A stretch of DNA of 64,000 bases from JAABRU01 sp041390465 (lineage in GTDB: Bacteria; Desulfobacterota; Desulfobacteria; Desulfobacterales; Desulfococcaceae). The notes under the pieces were generated by a model. It saw only the letters and a program-made list of their open reading frames with translations. It did not search any database and was not told the origin of the DNA. The stretch is taken from the NCBI GenBank assembly GCA_041390465.1, contig JAWKPW010000006.1, positions 33,884 to 97,883 of the forward strand, written 5' to 3'. This document shows, piece after piece, positions 10,525-19,114 of this stretch; the first letter of the stretch is position 1; the number at the start of each line of letters is the position of its first letter. Position numbers and translations under genes: made by a program.

Positions 10525-11043
10525 TCACTCCTTCCAAAATCCGCATCCAACCCATGCTTTCTGTCCGTTTTTCAGAACAATTTTCATAACATATGACACT
10601 TTGATCTGTATTTTCCTTTTGTATGGATTCAGCCATTCATATTCCAGCCAGCCTTTCCCTTCTTTTTCAACAAGTTCAGCAATCTCATAAAAGAGAAGTC
10701 GTCCGGTGGGTGTCCGAAGCTGCCACATATTTTTGCCAAGCAGTTCCGGCCGGATTCCCTGACCGCAGCAGACAGCTTCTTTTTTTTCAATATCATAGCG
10801 GTGCATAAAAATATACAGTTCTTTCTCATCATCACGAAATCTGGGATCTTTTTCAAGCGCTTTTTGGACGGCATCCATATCTTCTGAATTTTCAGAAATA
10901 TAAGCATGAGCTGCCTCAACAATGGATTGCGCCTTTTGGGCCACAGATGACAGTTTTTCCTGAGCATAAAGAGGGGCACTGCGGAAACCATGCAGAAGCA
11001 GACCCGCAACGACAAGGCAAACAAAATTCTTTGACTTTAACAT
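10525..11043 (-). CDS. Secreted Cache-domain protein paired with the MCP
   Basis: A 172-residue protein with an N-terminal signal peptide (about residues 1-25, ending near LYAQ) followed by a single Cache-type ligand-binding fold (helical stretch with AHAYISEN, then MWQLRTPTGRLLFYE and a beta-rich end finishing in WVGCGFWKE). Start ATG 11043 is chosen because GGAGGTTATCTT precedes it; a longer frame to 11154 lacks a ribosome binding site and runs into repeat sequence. The gene ends 3 bases before the MCP start. By family knowledge, Cache proteins bind small organic acids or amines; as it has no transmembrane anchor after cleavage, it probably acts as a periplasmic co-sensor for the MCP. Confidence 0.85.
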   Translation of the reverse strand: MLKSKNFVCLVVAGLLLHGFRSAPLYAQEKLSSVAQKAQSIVEAAHAYISENSEDMDAVQKALEKDPRFRDDEKELYIFMHRYDIEKKEAVCCGQGIRPELLGKNMWQLRTPTGRLLFYEIAELVEKEGKGWLEYEWLNPYKRKIQIKVSYVMKIVLKNGQKAWVGCGFWKE

Positions 11044-11128
11044 AAGATAACCTCCATTTTGCTGTGTTTTTGATAAACTGATTTTAATTGCAGCTTTTAA
11101 GATAATTGTTTTGGGTAGGCTGAGCTGC

Positions 11129-11278
11129 CCTTTCAAGGTGTGAGAAATAATCATTTGACATCAGGTTGCTGCGGACAGCCTTTTTTGATGCTGTCTGCCG
11201 GTGCCTGTTGAGATCTGCTGCAAAAACCGCCGGACATTGCGGAGCTGCCCTGACCGGCCCGTGACTCACCTTGAAAGG
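11129..11278 (-). repeat. 150-bp MITE-like element, copy 2 (inverted)
   Basis: The same 150-bp element as at 8285-8434 but in opposite orientation, with CCTTTCAAGGTG at the left and CACCTTGAAAGG at the right. The motif GGGTAGGCTGAG lies on both sides of it (about 11114 and 11281), which could be a duplicated target or part of a split hairpin repeat. The two copies bracket the Cache-MCP operon. Confidence 0.8.
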
Positions 11279-11281
11279 GAT

Positions 11282-11355
11282 GGGTAGGCTGAGTTGAACG
11301 CAGTGAAATCCAACATTCTGAATCTGCTGAGTTTCGTTCCTCAACCCAACCTGCA
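11282..11355. repeat. Dispersed hairpin repeat (GGTTGGGTT type)
   Basis: GTAGGCTGAGTTGAACGCAG and the complementary CGTTCCTCAACCCAACCTGC form an imperfect hairpin around CCAACATTCTGAATC. A related sequence occurs at about 32581-32622 inside an IS630-type MITE. This kind of intergenic hairpin recurs in many bacteria. Confidence 0.6.
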
Positions 11356-11741
11356 GAAAACCCCCAAAAATATTATCTTAAAGCCTGGTTGCGCAGTTGA
11401 TTGTTCAGGTATCGGACACACCTGTCTGTAACAGACAGGTTGTCCATGCCTGGACAACTGACTCCAAACCCGATTGTCTGCATGTTGGCAATTTATCTGA
11501 AAGAACTCATCTTTGTTGGCCCGGCACAGACCCGCCACCTCATGTTGACAATTTATCTGAAAGAACTGATTCAGGTTCTGTTGACATTTCAGATCATGCT
11601 GCCGGTTCCGGTCTGAGGTCTGAACCGTGCACCGTGCCGTGCCTCATTTTGGGAAGACTCCGTGAAAGTCCGCAAACTTCAGAACTGAGATGTTATTTTC
11701 AATAAATTCAAAATTTTATATAAATATCAACAGAACATAAT
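11356..11741. other. Non-coding stretch left of the integron
   Basis: No gene is supported. It contains two close direct repeats of about 24 bases (containing AATTTATCTGAAAGAACT, near 11490 and 11549) and a GGTTCTGTTGACATTT motif (about 11573) that also occurs twice at 49334-49405; it may be the end of an unidentified insertion sequence. Confidence 0.4.
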
Positions 11742-11820
11742 GTCTAACGTCAAGCTCAGCGGTTCGGTTTTGTGTAGCGAAGCGAAGCAAAACCGAATCC
11801 GCTGGAGTGACGGGTTAGCC
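11742..11820 (-). other. Integron attC site 1
   Basis: Read on the minus strand it starts with GGCTAAC, has complementary arms CGTCACTCCAGCGG and CCGCTGAGCTTGACG that pair with an unpaired base, a long inner stem around an AAAACCGAA repeat, and ends GTTAGAC. This is the R''-L''-L'-R' layout of an attC recombination site, oriented like attC 2. The stop codon of the Doc-like gene lies in its first core site, as is usual for gene cassettes. Integron integrases recombine such sites as folded single strands. Confidence 0.85.
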
Positions 11821-12239
11821 CTCTTTGTTTATATTTTCATCATAGTTTTTTGCAGCATAAAAAATTTCATCAACAGTTTTATCTTTCCAAAGATTCCGTT
11901 GCCATTCTGTATAGTCAAAACTTTCTCTCAGAATCAGACTTATAAATTTTTCTGTTTCGACTATATCAAGTTTCTACATCGTTGATTTCACAGCCATTTC
12001 CGATATCGCCGCCGCTATACGCTTATTGCCGTCAATAAAAGCATGAGCCTGAGTAAGATGATAAGTACATAGGTTGCCGCACATATTGCAATATCAGCAT
12101 TTTCATAATATGCACGGTTTTCAGCGCTGCCAGTGCGACTCCAATGCTCCATCATCACGCAATCCGTGACCCCGCCGATTCTTCAATCAGTTTTTTATGA
12201 ATTTCAATTACTTCAGTTTTATAAAGAAAGATGATCAGA
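11815..12239 (-). pseudogene. Doc/Fic-family toxin, frameshifted
   Basis: Death-on-curing type toxin. Readable pieces are KTEVIEIHKKLIEE, GLRDDGALES, the Fic core HAFIDGNKRIAAA, and the tail TEWQRNLWKDKTVDEIFYAA; the invariant His and DGNKR are present. Doc enzymes phosphorylate EF-Tu and are held off by the upstream antitoxin, here the MazE-like gene whose end overlaps this start. Three or more frameshifts break the frame, although residues between them are conserved. The final TAA falls in attC site 1, so toxin and antitoxin form the distal part of a gene cassette. Confidence 0.8.
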
Positions 12240-12471
12240 CACCCTCTGCAAGTTCCCGATAAGCAGATTTTCTTCGTTTGAAGGTGTTCTGAACCGCTCT
12301 TTCAATTTTCTGCTCCCGTTCTTTTTCATTCAGCGGAGATATTATCAGTATGCGGTTTTCAACAGTTATGTCAACTTCATCATCTGCACGGATATCCATT
12401 AACTTTAATATTTCATCAGTTAATAATAATCCGAATGAGTTACCTATTTTTCTGATTTGTGTTCTGGGCAT
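12235..12471 (-). CDS. AbrB/MazE-type antitoxin
   Basis: A 78-residue protein with the swapped-hairpin AbrB DNA-binding fold in the first 45 residues (RKIGNSFGLLLTDEILKLM, VDITVENRILIISP) and a charged C-terminal tail expected to cover the toxin. AAAAGGAAAACAC precedes the ATG. The downstream partner is a Doc-like toxin, a common pairing. Antitoxins of this type bind their own promoter together with the toxin. The gene is intact while the toxin frame is broken. Confidence 0.88.
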   Translation of the reverse strand: MPRTQIRKIGNSFGLLLTDEILKLMDIRADDEVDITVENRILIISPLNEKEREQKIERAVQNTFKRRKSAYRELAEGV

Positions 12472-12629
12472 GTGTTTTCCTTTTCTATTCCTGCATTATT
12501 CACAAATCCTCGGAAAAGCGGCTTATCCTGATAAATAAGATGATACAGAAAAACCGGTAAAAAACTCAGTTTCTTCGACACTCTTTATTTTCAGTGCCGG
12601 AATCAGTTTATGAATAATTCAGGTATTAT

Positions 12630-13041
12630 GTGGATTTATAATCCTTCCAGATAAATTATTTTGTTGTTTTCTATTTTCAAAAACTTGTTTTTCCAACTTC
12701 GCAATTATAGTTTTCCAGATCAGTTTCATGATGGTCGCCCGCCTGAAACTGATACATTGCCCGAATCGAGTTCAATAAAGTTTTCTTTTGAAGGACGCAG
12801 TCTGTCAAGTCTGTCTGTCACATACTGTATTGAATCATCATCTGTCGGGTCTTCACTGACTGCATTTTTGTTTATTAACTGTTTTCAGGTCATTCCGATT
12901 TTGCGGATTCTGAATTTCTTCTTCTTTTCTTGCCAACTGAATAAGAAGTTGTGCAAGACGCAGTTTATCTCTGTAACCAAGTGCCTCACAGTTTTCTGAT
13001 ATTTCCCGATATGTCATATCGGCAATTTCCTTGTTTGTCAT
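12630..13041 (-). pseudogene. Integron cassette ORF of unknown function, frameshifted
   Basis: The intact first part (62 residues to 12853) starts MTNKEIADMTYREISENCEA and continues helical (LRLAQLLIQLARKEEE). After a frameshift the same protein seems to go on as VSEDPTDDDSIQYVTDRLDR LRPSKENF, then AMYQFQAG, then KIENNKIIYLEG in other frames. The ATG at 13041 is only 10 bases after the attC 2 core, the usual position of the first gene of a cassette. No function recognised. A complete product would be about 135 residues. Confidence 0.6.
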
Positions 13042-13051
13042 TTTTATTAAA

Positions 13052-13124
13052 GCATAACGACCAAGCTCACCGGGCGGCAATGGAGCGTAGCGGAATTGCC
13101 GTCCGGTGCAGCGCCTTGTTAGCT
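13052..13124 (-). other. Integron attC site 2
   Basis: On the minus strand: core AGCTAAC, arm AAGGCGCTGCACCGGACGG, loop, returning arm CCGCCCGGTGAGCTTGGTC, core GTTATGC. The arms pair with an extra unpaired base, as in typical attC sites, and the GAGCTTG motif before the last core is shared with attC 1, giving the same orientation. The restriction enzyme stop codon TAA is inside the first core. Confidence 0.9.
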
Positions 13125-13855
13125 GCTTTTCCTTTTTGCTGCATCACGGATTGCTTTTTCAATGTTGTCATCTCTTCCAATTCAAACCTGTTTAACCGGC
13201 TCACATTATCATCCTTTACATGAAGCTGGCCTTCGTTTCCTTTATTTCCTCGATGTTGTCCCTTGAGTAAAGAGGGTGATTTAACACTTCATCTGAACTC
13301 ATAATCCATAGGACGATTTCCATCGCGAAGACCGCAACCCAAATAAAAACATCGCAGCACTGCGGCTTTAGTTGCTGAAAAATTCATTAAAACCGTTTCT
13401 TTCAGGTGCCTGTGAAAGGGCTTTCATATAAAGAGGCTCATCGCTATCACTATCTACGGCGCGAAAGATGTCTTTACTTCCGATAGTTATTCCGTCTAAA
13501 ACCATAGATCATATTCAACGGAGTAATTCGAGTCTAATTTCTTTTGAAAGGCTTTTTCAATTTTGAGCGACTTACCCTGAACATAGGTTTGTGCAAATTT
13601 TTCTCCGAACCCTCTTGGAGCAGATATTTCAAATATCCACAAATGCGGATTTTCACTGATATATTCTGTTCTTATTTCAATATATTGATCATAACTCATG
13701 CCGCCTTTGTTAATTAGGTTGCATATCAGATGCTCGTATTCGTTGAAAGGAAATACAGACTGATCCTGTTCAACCATTGCCAGCACATCCTCCAGGTCAC
13801 TTTCTGTTCCAGAAAATGTGGCAACTATTCTATCTTTTAATTCTGTAAGTTCCAT
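13119..13855 (-). pseudogene. Type II restriction endonuclease, frameshifted
   Basis: The first 119 residues (from ATG 13855) are open and end at YSVEYDLWF; a one-base shift continues the protein as LDGITIGSKDIFRAVDSDSD and EPLYMKALSQAPERNG. Later pieces (CCDVFIWV-like, GQHRGNKGNEGQLHVKDDN, EKAIRDAAKRKSS) follow in changing frames to a TAA inside attC 2. The EYDLW..I..K..RAVDSDSDEPLYMKA block resembles type II enzymes in which an Asp and a Glu/Lys pair bind metal. The gene overlaps the end of the DNA methyltransferase. Part of the first integron cassette. At least four indels, so either inactive or mis-sequenced. Confidence 0.7.
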
Positions 13856-15467
13856 TCTCGGACCTTCTGTTATTGAGAGTTTTGTTAAATAGTCTTCCCT
13901 TATCGAACCTGGTTATGACTTTGAGAAACTGACTATGAATAGGTAGCGACTCTAAATCCCTCTTAGGATTTTGTGTGTATTGAATATTTTCTGAAAACAC
14001 CCAATCTATGAAATCACCACTTAAGAGTCCTGCTACAACCTTGCCAGACTAAAGGATTCATCCGGTATGAGTATTAAAACTAAGTTGTTTAGAAAAACGC
14101 TGCTTATCATCGTAAAAAAAACAAAGTTTTGATGAAATAAACTTATATACTAGCTTTTCCTTGGCTTGATATAACCTAAGCGGTGCCACCTGTTGATATA
14201 GACTCATATCGGAAGGAATAAACTATTGCATTTTTTCAACCCATTTGCTGAATATCCGCTCCTTTATAAGCAGGATATAACCTTTTTCAGAGTTGGCTTA
14301 ATAAATTTATTGTTATTTCCTGTAACAATCCCCAATCCCCATGATGCTTTGTTGTCTAATGTGATATATGGTATCGACAGTAAGTGTTGTAATGTAGCTG
14401 CATCTTCATCATCAGAATAAAATTCAAAATTGATTTTGGATTATATTTGAATGAGTCAGCTGATCTTTTGCAGGTCGCACCATTAACCTCGCATAAAATC
14501 CCTGAGTTGTGCTTAGAAACGATAAGCTTCTTAGAACGATAGCTCTGCGCCTTTGTTACGAGACCCTTGAATGCCTTTCCATAGTCTATTAGCCGTTCAA
14601 TTGAAAGCTGTAGCGTTTTATTCAAGCATCTTCAAAAGATGCGATGTTAAAAAATGCTTCTTGGCACAATCCAAGTTCTCCATTTTCCTTAAGGCTTCTT
14701 ATACAGGCAAAGAAGAAAAGTGAACAAGTATCTATACTGGTTCCTGCCCGACATTGATCCGATTAACGCTCTTTCCTCCTTTGGCCTTTTACCCCACGGG
14801 CGGATTCGTGTAAATGCAATCGAATTTTGCAGCTTCTTTTCCGGAAGCTATTTCCAAGAAGTTGGCAACTTGTATATTTTTGCTTTTGGTCCAGTGAGTT
14901 TGTAATTCGTTTTGTAATTTCTACCGCAATCGGATCAACGTCGTAACCATATATGCTCTGGCTTAAACCCCAACTCTATTGCACGAACAACAAAGTTACC
15001 TGAGCCGCAGCATGGGTCACAAAATGTGGAATCTGATATTCCAGCACGAGTTGAAAAAGGTCTCGACTACTTTGCTTGGTGTGTAGTAGATAGCTCTTTG
15101 TTGCGGTAAGAGTCTGATAGGCTTTCCTCATACTCTATGCCAATCTTTTCCGACACGTTGTCAGATGCCGATATTCTCTCAAGGAATCTTGAAGTAGTTT
15201 TTTCGTGATCGTGTGTATCTTTCAGAAGACTTTGTTTGCTCTTTGATTAAGCTTCTTTCTTTCCGGAAACTTCCTTTCGGAAACCTCTCTACGACTCAAG
15301 GGTGATTCTTCTCTTTTCCCGCCTGTCCCAGATATTTCGTTTTAATCCAATTCCGAATTGTGGCAGTGGATACACCTAAGCGGCTCGCCGATCTTTCCAA
15401 TGGCTATTGTAGATGGTCTAATTTCACCAAATAGATTGCGTTGTTCCAAAGTGCTAACCTTTGTCAT
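13845..15467 (-). pseudogene. N6-adenine DNA methyltransferase (type II R-M), frameshifted
   Basis: Begins MTKVSTLEQRNLFGEIRP with a helix-turn-helix like stretch (LGVSTATIRNWIKTKYLG). The SAM-binding motif I reads FCDPCCGSGNFVVRAIELGF and the catalytic motif IV DCIYTNPP, typical of N6-adenine methylases; near the C-terminus WGLGIVTGNNKFIKPT and LLSGDFIDWVFSENIQ are target-recognition style motifs of the TaqI/Eco57I group. It would protect host DNA against the endonuclease encoded just downstream. Many single-base indels break the frame, but residues between breaks are well conserved. First gene after the probable attI side of the integron. Confidence 0.78.
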
Positions 15468-15515
15468 TTCGTAGAGTCGTTATTTCAATAGTCATCATTG
15501 CACACATCCTATGGC

Positions 15516-15522
15516 AGTTAAC
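15516..15522 (-). other. Possible attI / first-cassette junction
   Basis: On the minus strand GTTAACT stands about 50 bases before the methyltransferase ATG and is the only GTTRRRY-like core between the palindrome array and the first cassette gene. Its position between intI and the first cassette is where an attI core should be. The match is imperfect and attI sites are not conserved, so this is a weak call. Confidence 0.3.
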
Positions 15523-15526
15523 CATT

Positions 15527-15893
15527 GATTATCAGGTCATTTTGCCCTGATAATACCCAAAAAGCCACTTATCAGAGCGATTTTGCCCTGATAATACCCA
15601 AAGCCACTTATCAGAGCGATTTTGCTCTGATAATACCTGCTAAAAAAGCCACTTATCAGAGCGATTTTGCCCTGATAATACCCTTTGAAACACCGCTTAT
15701 CAGGGCAAATTCGCCCTGATAATACCTGTGGCCCAAATACTTATCAGGGAAAGTTCGTCCTGACAAATTTTCCCTGATAATACCCCAAAATGCCACTTGT
15801 CAGGGAAAGTTTTGTTCTGACAAATTCGCCCTGATAATATCCAAAAACATCACTTATCAGGAAAAGTTCGCCTTGACAAATTTTCCTTTTTCA
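15527..15893. repeat. Array of eight tandem palindromic repeats at the integron
   Basis: Eight units begin near 15527, 15567, 15605, 15650, 15694, 15739, 15795 and 15852. The core is a near-perfect 26-bp palindrome with half-sites TTATCAGRGC and GCCCTGATAA around an AT-rich centre, followed by AATACCCAAAAGCCAC-like linkers. Units 1-5 repeat every 38-45 bp; units 6-8 are about 56 bp with an extra CTGACAAATT half-site. Linkers are short and alike, so it is not a CRISPR array. It lies between intI (plus strand) and the first cassette (minus strand), where attI and the cassette promoter would be. Regular palindromes at this place could bind a dimeric regulator. Confidence 0.88.
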
Positions 15894-16067
15894 ATATCTC
15901 TCTGTCTATACAAATACATATACTCTGCAAGGACGGCTTATGTCAAGCGCAAAACAGAAAAATCGCGGATGAAATTCGTGAGGATGCGGCTTCATCATTG
16001 CTCCATCCGCACGGAGCGATCATACTTCGCGACTGGATTGAACGGTTTATTCTGTTTCACAAAATGA

Positions 16068-16996
16068 GATAGTGGGACTTTTCATGCTGATAATTCGATA
16101 ATATCGAATTATTATACGATCAGCAAAACTTCGGATGTGATTCGTGAAGATCTCCGTTCTATGGCTGAAAGAAAGCGTTTTTCTTACCAAATTCGGGCAT
16201 CTCTGACGCAGTGTGCAGTTGAACCGTTCAATGTGCGAAGTTTCCCCGCTCTCCTTTCCTGATGCCCTGTGACGTTTTGAGGGAAGAACGCTATAATAAC
16301 TTTCCAGGCGATCTGTGCAGCAGACAGCCCGCTTACGGTAATCAGCAGGAAGAGATTTCCATAAATTTCGGCATGTTTTGGTTGGAACGGTCCCCGAATG
16401 CGATCCCGGCACCAAGGCGCGTCTTTGACGTTCCATGCAAGGCCAAATCCATACCTGATTTGACTTTTTTCCAACGTAATACCGATTCTCCATTGGTTTT
16501 GTCCAATATGGAGCACAGAGACTCCGGAACGGCGCCGCCTAAGAAAACAGAATAACTGACAGCATCGGATCAAAGCAATGGCGATTCGGTATAAGACCAT
16601 ATTTCATCCATCTCCAAAACGGGGCGTTTTTTGATACAGGAATTGTCTCAGAAATTGGGATGATAACTTTTTTTAAATTTTTTCAGATTGTTGTCCCGCT
16701 CATCCGGAGTTGCAAAGCATCCCGTTGTGAAAGTCTTTCTGTCTGAAGATTTTCAGCGGTTCTCAGACGAAATTCCGTTCTTCGGTTTTAATGTCCAATA
16801 TGCTGTAAAATTGCATTTTTTGCAGTGAATCTTTTCGGCGTCCCAGCCGGTGTTGTCTCTTGCTTTGCGGATATTTTCACGCCGCAGCCGTCGGCATTTT
16901 GCTGCAATCATTTTTCTGCCCTTTTGACAATGGCATACAGAGAAAAAAGACGGATCTCCGCAGCATAATTTTATCAGCATGAAAAGTCCCACTATC
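16068..16996 (-). mobile_element. IS1-family element inserted in intI
   Basis: Bounded by a perfect terminal inverted repeat beginning GATAGTGGGACTTTTC that continues through ATGCTGATAA, and flanked by the 8-bp direct repeat CAAAATGA (16060-16067 and 16997-17004), as expected for IS1 transposition. The minus strand carries a DDE transposase of the IS1 InsB type: MDEIWSY, then after a 114-bp MITE YVGKKSNQVWIW, RHRASGKESGETSHIERFN and LRQRCPNLVRKTLSFSHRTE. The upstream zinc-finger part (HCKKCNFTAYWTLKPKNG) is in a different frame. Inactive because of the MITE and frameshifts. Confidence 0.85.
16479..16592. repeat. IS630-type MITE inside the IS1 transposase
   Basis: 114 bp with ends ATACCGATTCTCCATTGG and (complement) ATACCGAATCGCCATTG. 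Removing it with a TTA/TA target copy restores the transposase reading W-S-Y-V-G-K-K without any change of frame, so this is a precise insertion with a TA-type target duplication. Confidence 0.85.
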
Positions 16997-17264
16997 CAAA
17001 ATGAAATCAAGGATGACCTGAAAGAGGGGGAAAGCAAAATCGGACAGTTTCTTACCCATCTCTGCGGACGGCAATGTTTCCCCTTCCAACCTGGAATCAG
17101 GCCATGAATGCGCTGGTGTTTCTCGGAAAGTATTCAAAGGGTGTTTGAAAAGTCTGCTTTCTTCTTTTGCAAAAAGGGCAGGGTATCCTCCCAGAAATTT
17201 TCCTTTCAAAAATGGGGAAATGACGGATAAGGGACTTTTCATGCACGCCTCACTGCCGCCAGAA

Positions 17265-17960
17265 GACGGAACCAGCAGTTCCAGTTCTTTGGGGCCGCAT
17301 CCTGTTTCAAGTTCGTTTTTTGCTTTTGCCGTTTCCTTTACTGTCGTGCTGTCGAGCCGGGATTTCCACCACAAAGGTTTTGGCTCATGATCCGCCCGCT
17401 TTCTCCCACAACCGTATAGCTTCGCCTGCATTCTGTGACTGGTCTGTATCAGTTCCTGAGTTTGCTTTTGTAATCACAGTTGAGAATTAAGGGAACATAT
17501 GAGGAGGAACCGTCTCGTGAAACGGCTTCTGACAAATTTGAAGGTTGCATAAAAACCTCCGTCAAGATAAATTGAGGCAATGACAGCCTCAAACGCATCT
17601 GCGAGAATGGAATTCTTTTCTCTTCCATTGGTCTGGATTTCCCTTTCCCAGTTCCAGAAACATGCCCAGACTCAGGCTTCGGGCAATCTTTGACAACTGG
17701 TTTTCATTGACCAGACCGGCGCGACAGTGGGAAAGCGTGCCCTTCGGGCAGATCCGGGTATTTCTGCATCAGCAGATGTCCGACCACCAGATTGAGCACA
17801 GCATCTCCCAGGAATCCCCAGCCGTTCATTGTTGCGCATGTCCAGTCCGGGCTGAGCTATTGACAAAGGAACTGTGCCCGCAGGCCAGAAGGGATTTGTC
17901 CCTGAATTTGTAGGAGTTTTTTTCACCGTAAAAAGTCCATGACAATAAAAAATATGCAAT
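17265..17960 (-). pseudogene. rnc: Ribonuclease III, several frameshifts
   Basis: RNase III cleaves double-stranded RNA, including rRNA precursors. The signature region is present in pieces: RDKSLL, HSSFVN, NERL, FLGDAVLNLVVGHLLMQ, YPDLPEG, LSHCRAGLVNENQLSKIARS, GMFLELGKG, KNSILADAFEAVIAS and IYLDGGFYATFKFV, then a dsRNA-binding domain (DYKSKL, TVVGESG, TVKET). The catalytic Glu/Asp motif around FLGDA and the second acidic residues in DAFEA are visible. At least six single-base indels separate these pieces, yet almost no substitutions do. For a core gene this pattern is more like consensus error than decay. No signal of a second copy can be seen in this window. Confidence 0.8.
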
Positions 17961-18289
17961 AACAGGAAGATGCCGCTGATGTAAATCACAGACTTTCGGA
18001 AAAAATATCCGATGTTCCAGTAAAAAGGGCTTTGCCGGATATTTTTTCTCAAAGTCCGCACCACAGTTTTACACATATTGCACGTCTGTATCCTGTTATG
18101 TGGAAAAAATAAAATCAGGATGGTGCATCTTTTACAGATGATCTCGGAGTGACAAAAAATAAGTATGGGGGCAAACTGACAGTTTTTATATTTAACTGCA
18201 GAGCAACCCAGAGTCTGCACAGAATTTTTTTTGTGCAATGTGATACTGATGAACAGATTTGTTCCACTGCCAAAAAAATATATCTCATG
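17961..18289. other. Unassigned region between rnc and PHP gene
   Basis: No gene recognised on either strand. Short open frames exist (for example minus-strand residues MCKTVVRTLRKNIRQ) but have no family resemblance that I can name; with the frameshift density around here a broken small gene cannot be excluded. Confidence 0.35.
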
Positions 18290-19114
18290 CTGGAGCAAAG
18301 AATCAACTGCCCGCCTGCGGAATACGGCACACGGAACTTCCGTCCGATCCCCATCTGCAAACCGGTTTTACCGCACCGTGAAATCCGTGCCCTCCGGTTT
18401 TTATCAGACCGCAACGATCAGCCACTCCAGGTATAACACGCTGTCTGTTCTGCCGAATGCCCCGGATACCAGACCTCAATCCCGCACAGACCCGATTTTC
18501 CGCAGATGCAGGATCATTTCCTCAAAGGATAGCGATGAGCGGTTTCAGCAGCCCCGGATGTGCCAGTACCGCAGTTCCAGCGTTCCTGATCATGGTGATG
18601 GCCTTCTGTGCTGTTGATGCGGTATTTGTCAACATAGCGCGATTTGCCGGTTCTGATATATTTGTCAAATGCCCGATCAATGGACTGCACAAATCCTTTT
18701 TTGAGCATGAGCCCTGCGATATGGAAACCCGCCAATCTGGTTATCCCGGCATGGCGGATGAGTTCCTCCATGCTGAGATCAAAGCCCATCCTTTTAGAGA
18801 TTTCTGATACCCGGGGTTGCGGTTTCTTCTGGTTTGCGCAGGGACTTCCAGAGTTTGATCTGCAACAGAATCATCCACATCCATTGTATCCCAGATATGA
18901 AAACGCCCGGCAGGGAAACTGTCAGAGATTGTGCACTGATTTCAGACCAGGATAACCATTCGGCGGGGAATTCCCCCATGCCAAGAATTTCTTTATCCGC
19001 AACCACCACATCGGTAATGAGTGGTACCCAATTTATTTCGCCAGTCTGGAGGATTTCCGCAGGCGTGTGAACCCCGTCCGAGGCGGTGGAATGAATGGCG
19101 ATAACGATCTTCAT
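18290..19114 (-). pseudogene. PHP-domain phosphoesterase (TrpH/RNase AM type), frameshifted
   Basis: Metal-dependent phosphoesterase of the PHP family, which acts on nucleoside 3',5'-bisphosphates or RNA 5' ends. Start ATG 19114 overlaps the stop of the DksA-type gene (ATGA). Readable parts: IHSTASDGVHTPAEIL (metal-binding HSxxSDG), LPGV, MGFDLSMEELIRHAG, HIAGLMLKKGFVQSIDRAFD, YVDKYRIN, LAHPGLLK, ILHLRKIG, GIEVWYPGHSAEQT and a DFHGAVKP end motif. The order and spacing fit the whole family of about 285 residues, but five or more indels break the frame. Confidence 0.78.

Larger units (their letters stand above)
15940..17140 (+). pseudogene. intI: Integron integrase IntI, disrupted by an IS1-family element
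   Basis: Tyrosine recombinase that would insert and excise cassettes. The N-terminal SAM-like domain is readable: MRLHHCSIRTERSY, then in another frame LRDWIERFILFHKM up to 16067. The gene resumes after the insertion at 16997 with EGESKIGQFLTHL, SADGNVSPS and WNQAMNALVFLGKYS to about 17135. The catalytic C-terminal domain (RHRRY residues) is absent. The direction is opposite to the cassette genes, as in every integron. The array is therefore no longer served by its own integrase, unless another copy acts in trans. Confidence 0.8.

Noticed and set aside
11740..11985. 81-residue plus-strand gene across attC 1
   Set aside because: It reads through the attC hairpin and is antisense to the Doc-like gene.
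12490..12640. A third attC site between the unknown ORF and mazE
   Set aside because: No paired arms or core sites were found, so I treat the unknown ORF, mazE and doc as one cassette.
15527..15893. CRISPR array
   Set aside because: Repeats are palindromic with short, mutually similar linkers of about 12-20 bases, and there are no cas genes nearby.
16877..17431. 184-residue minus-strand frame as a new gene
   Set aside because: It joins a shifted part of the RNase III dsRNA-binding domain with antisense of intI and the IS1 element.
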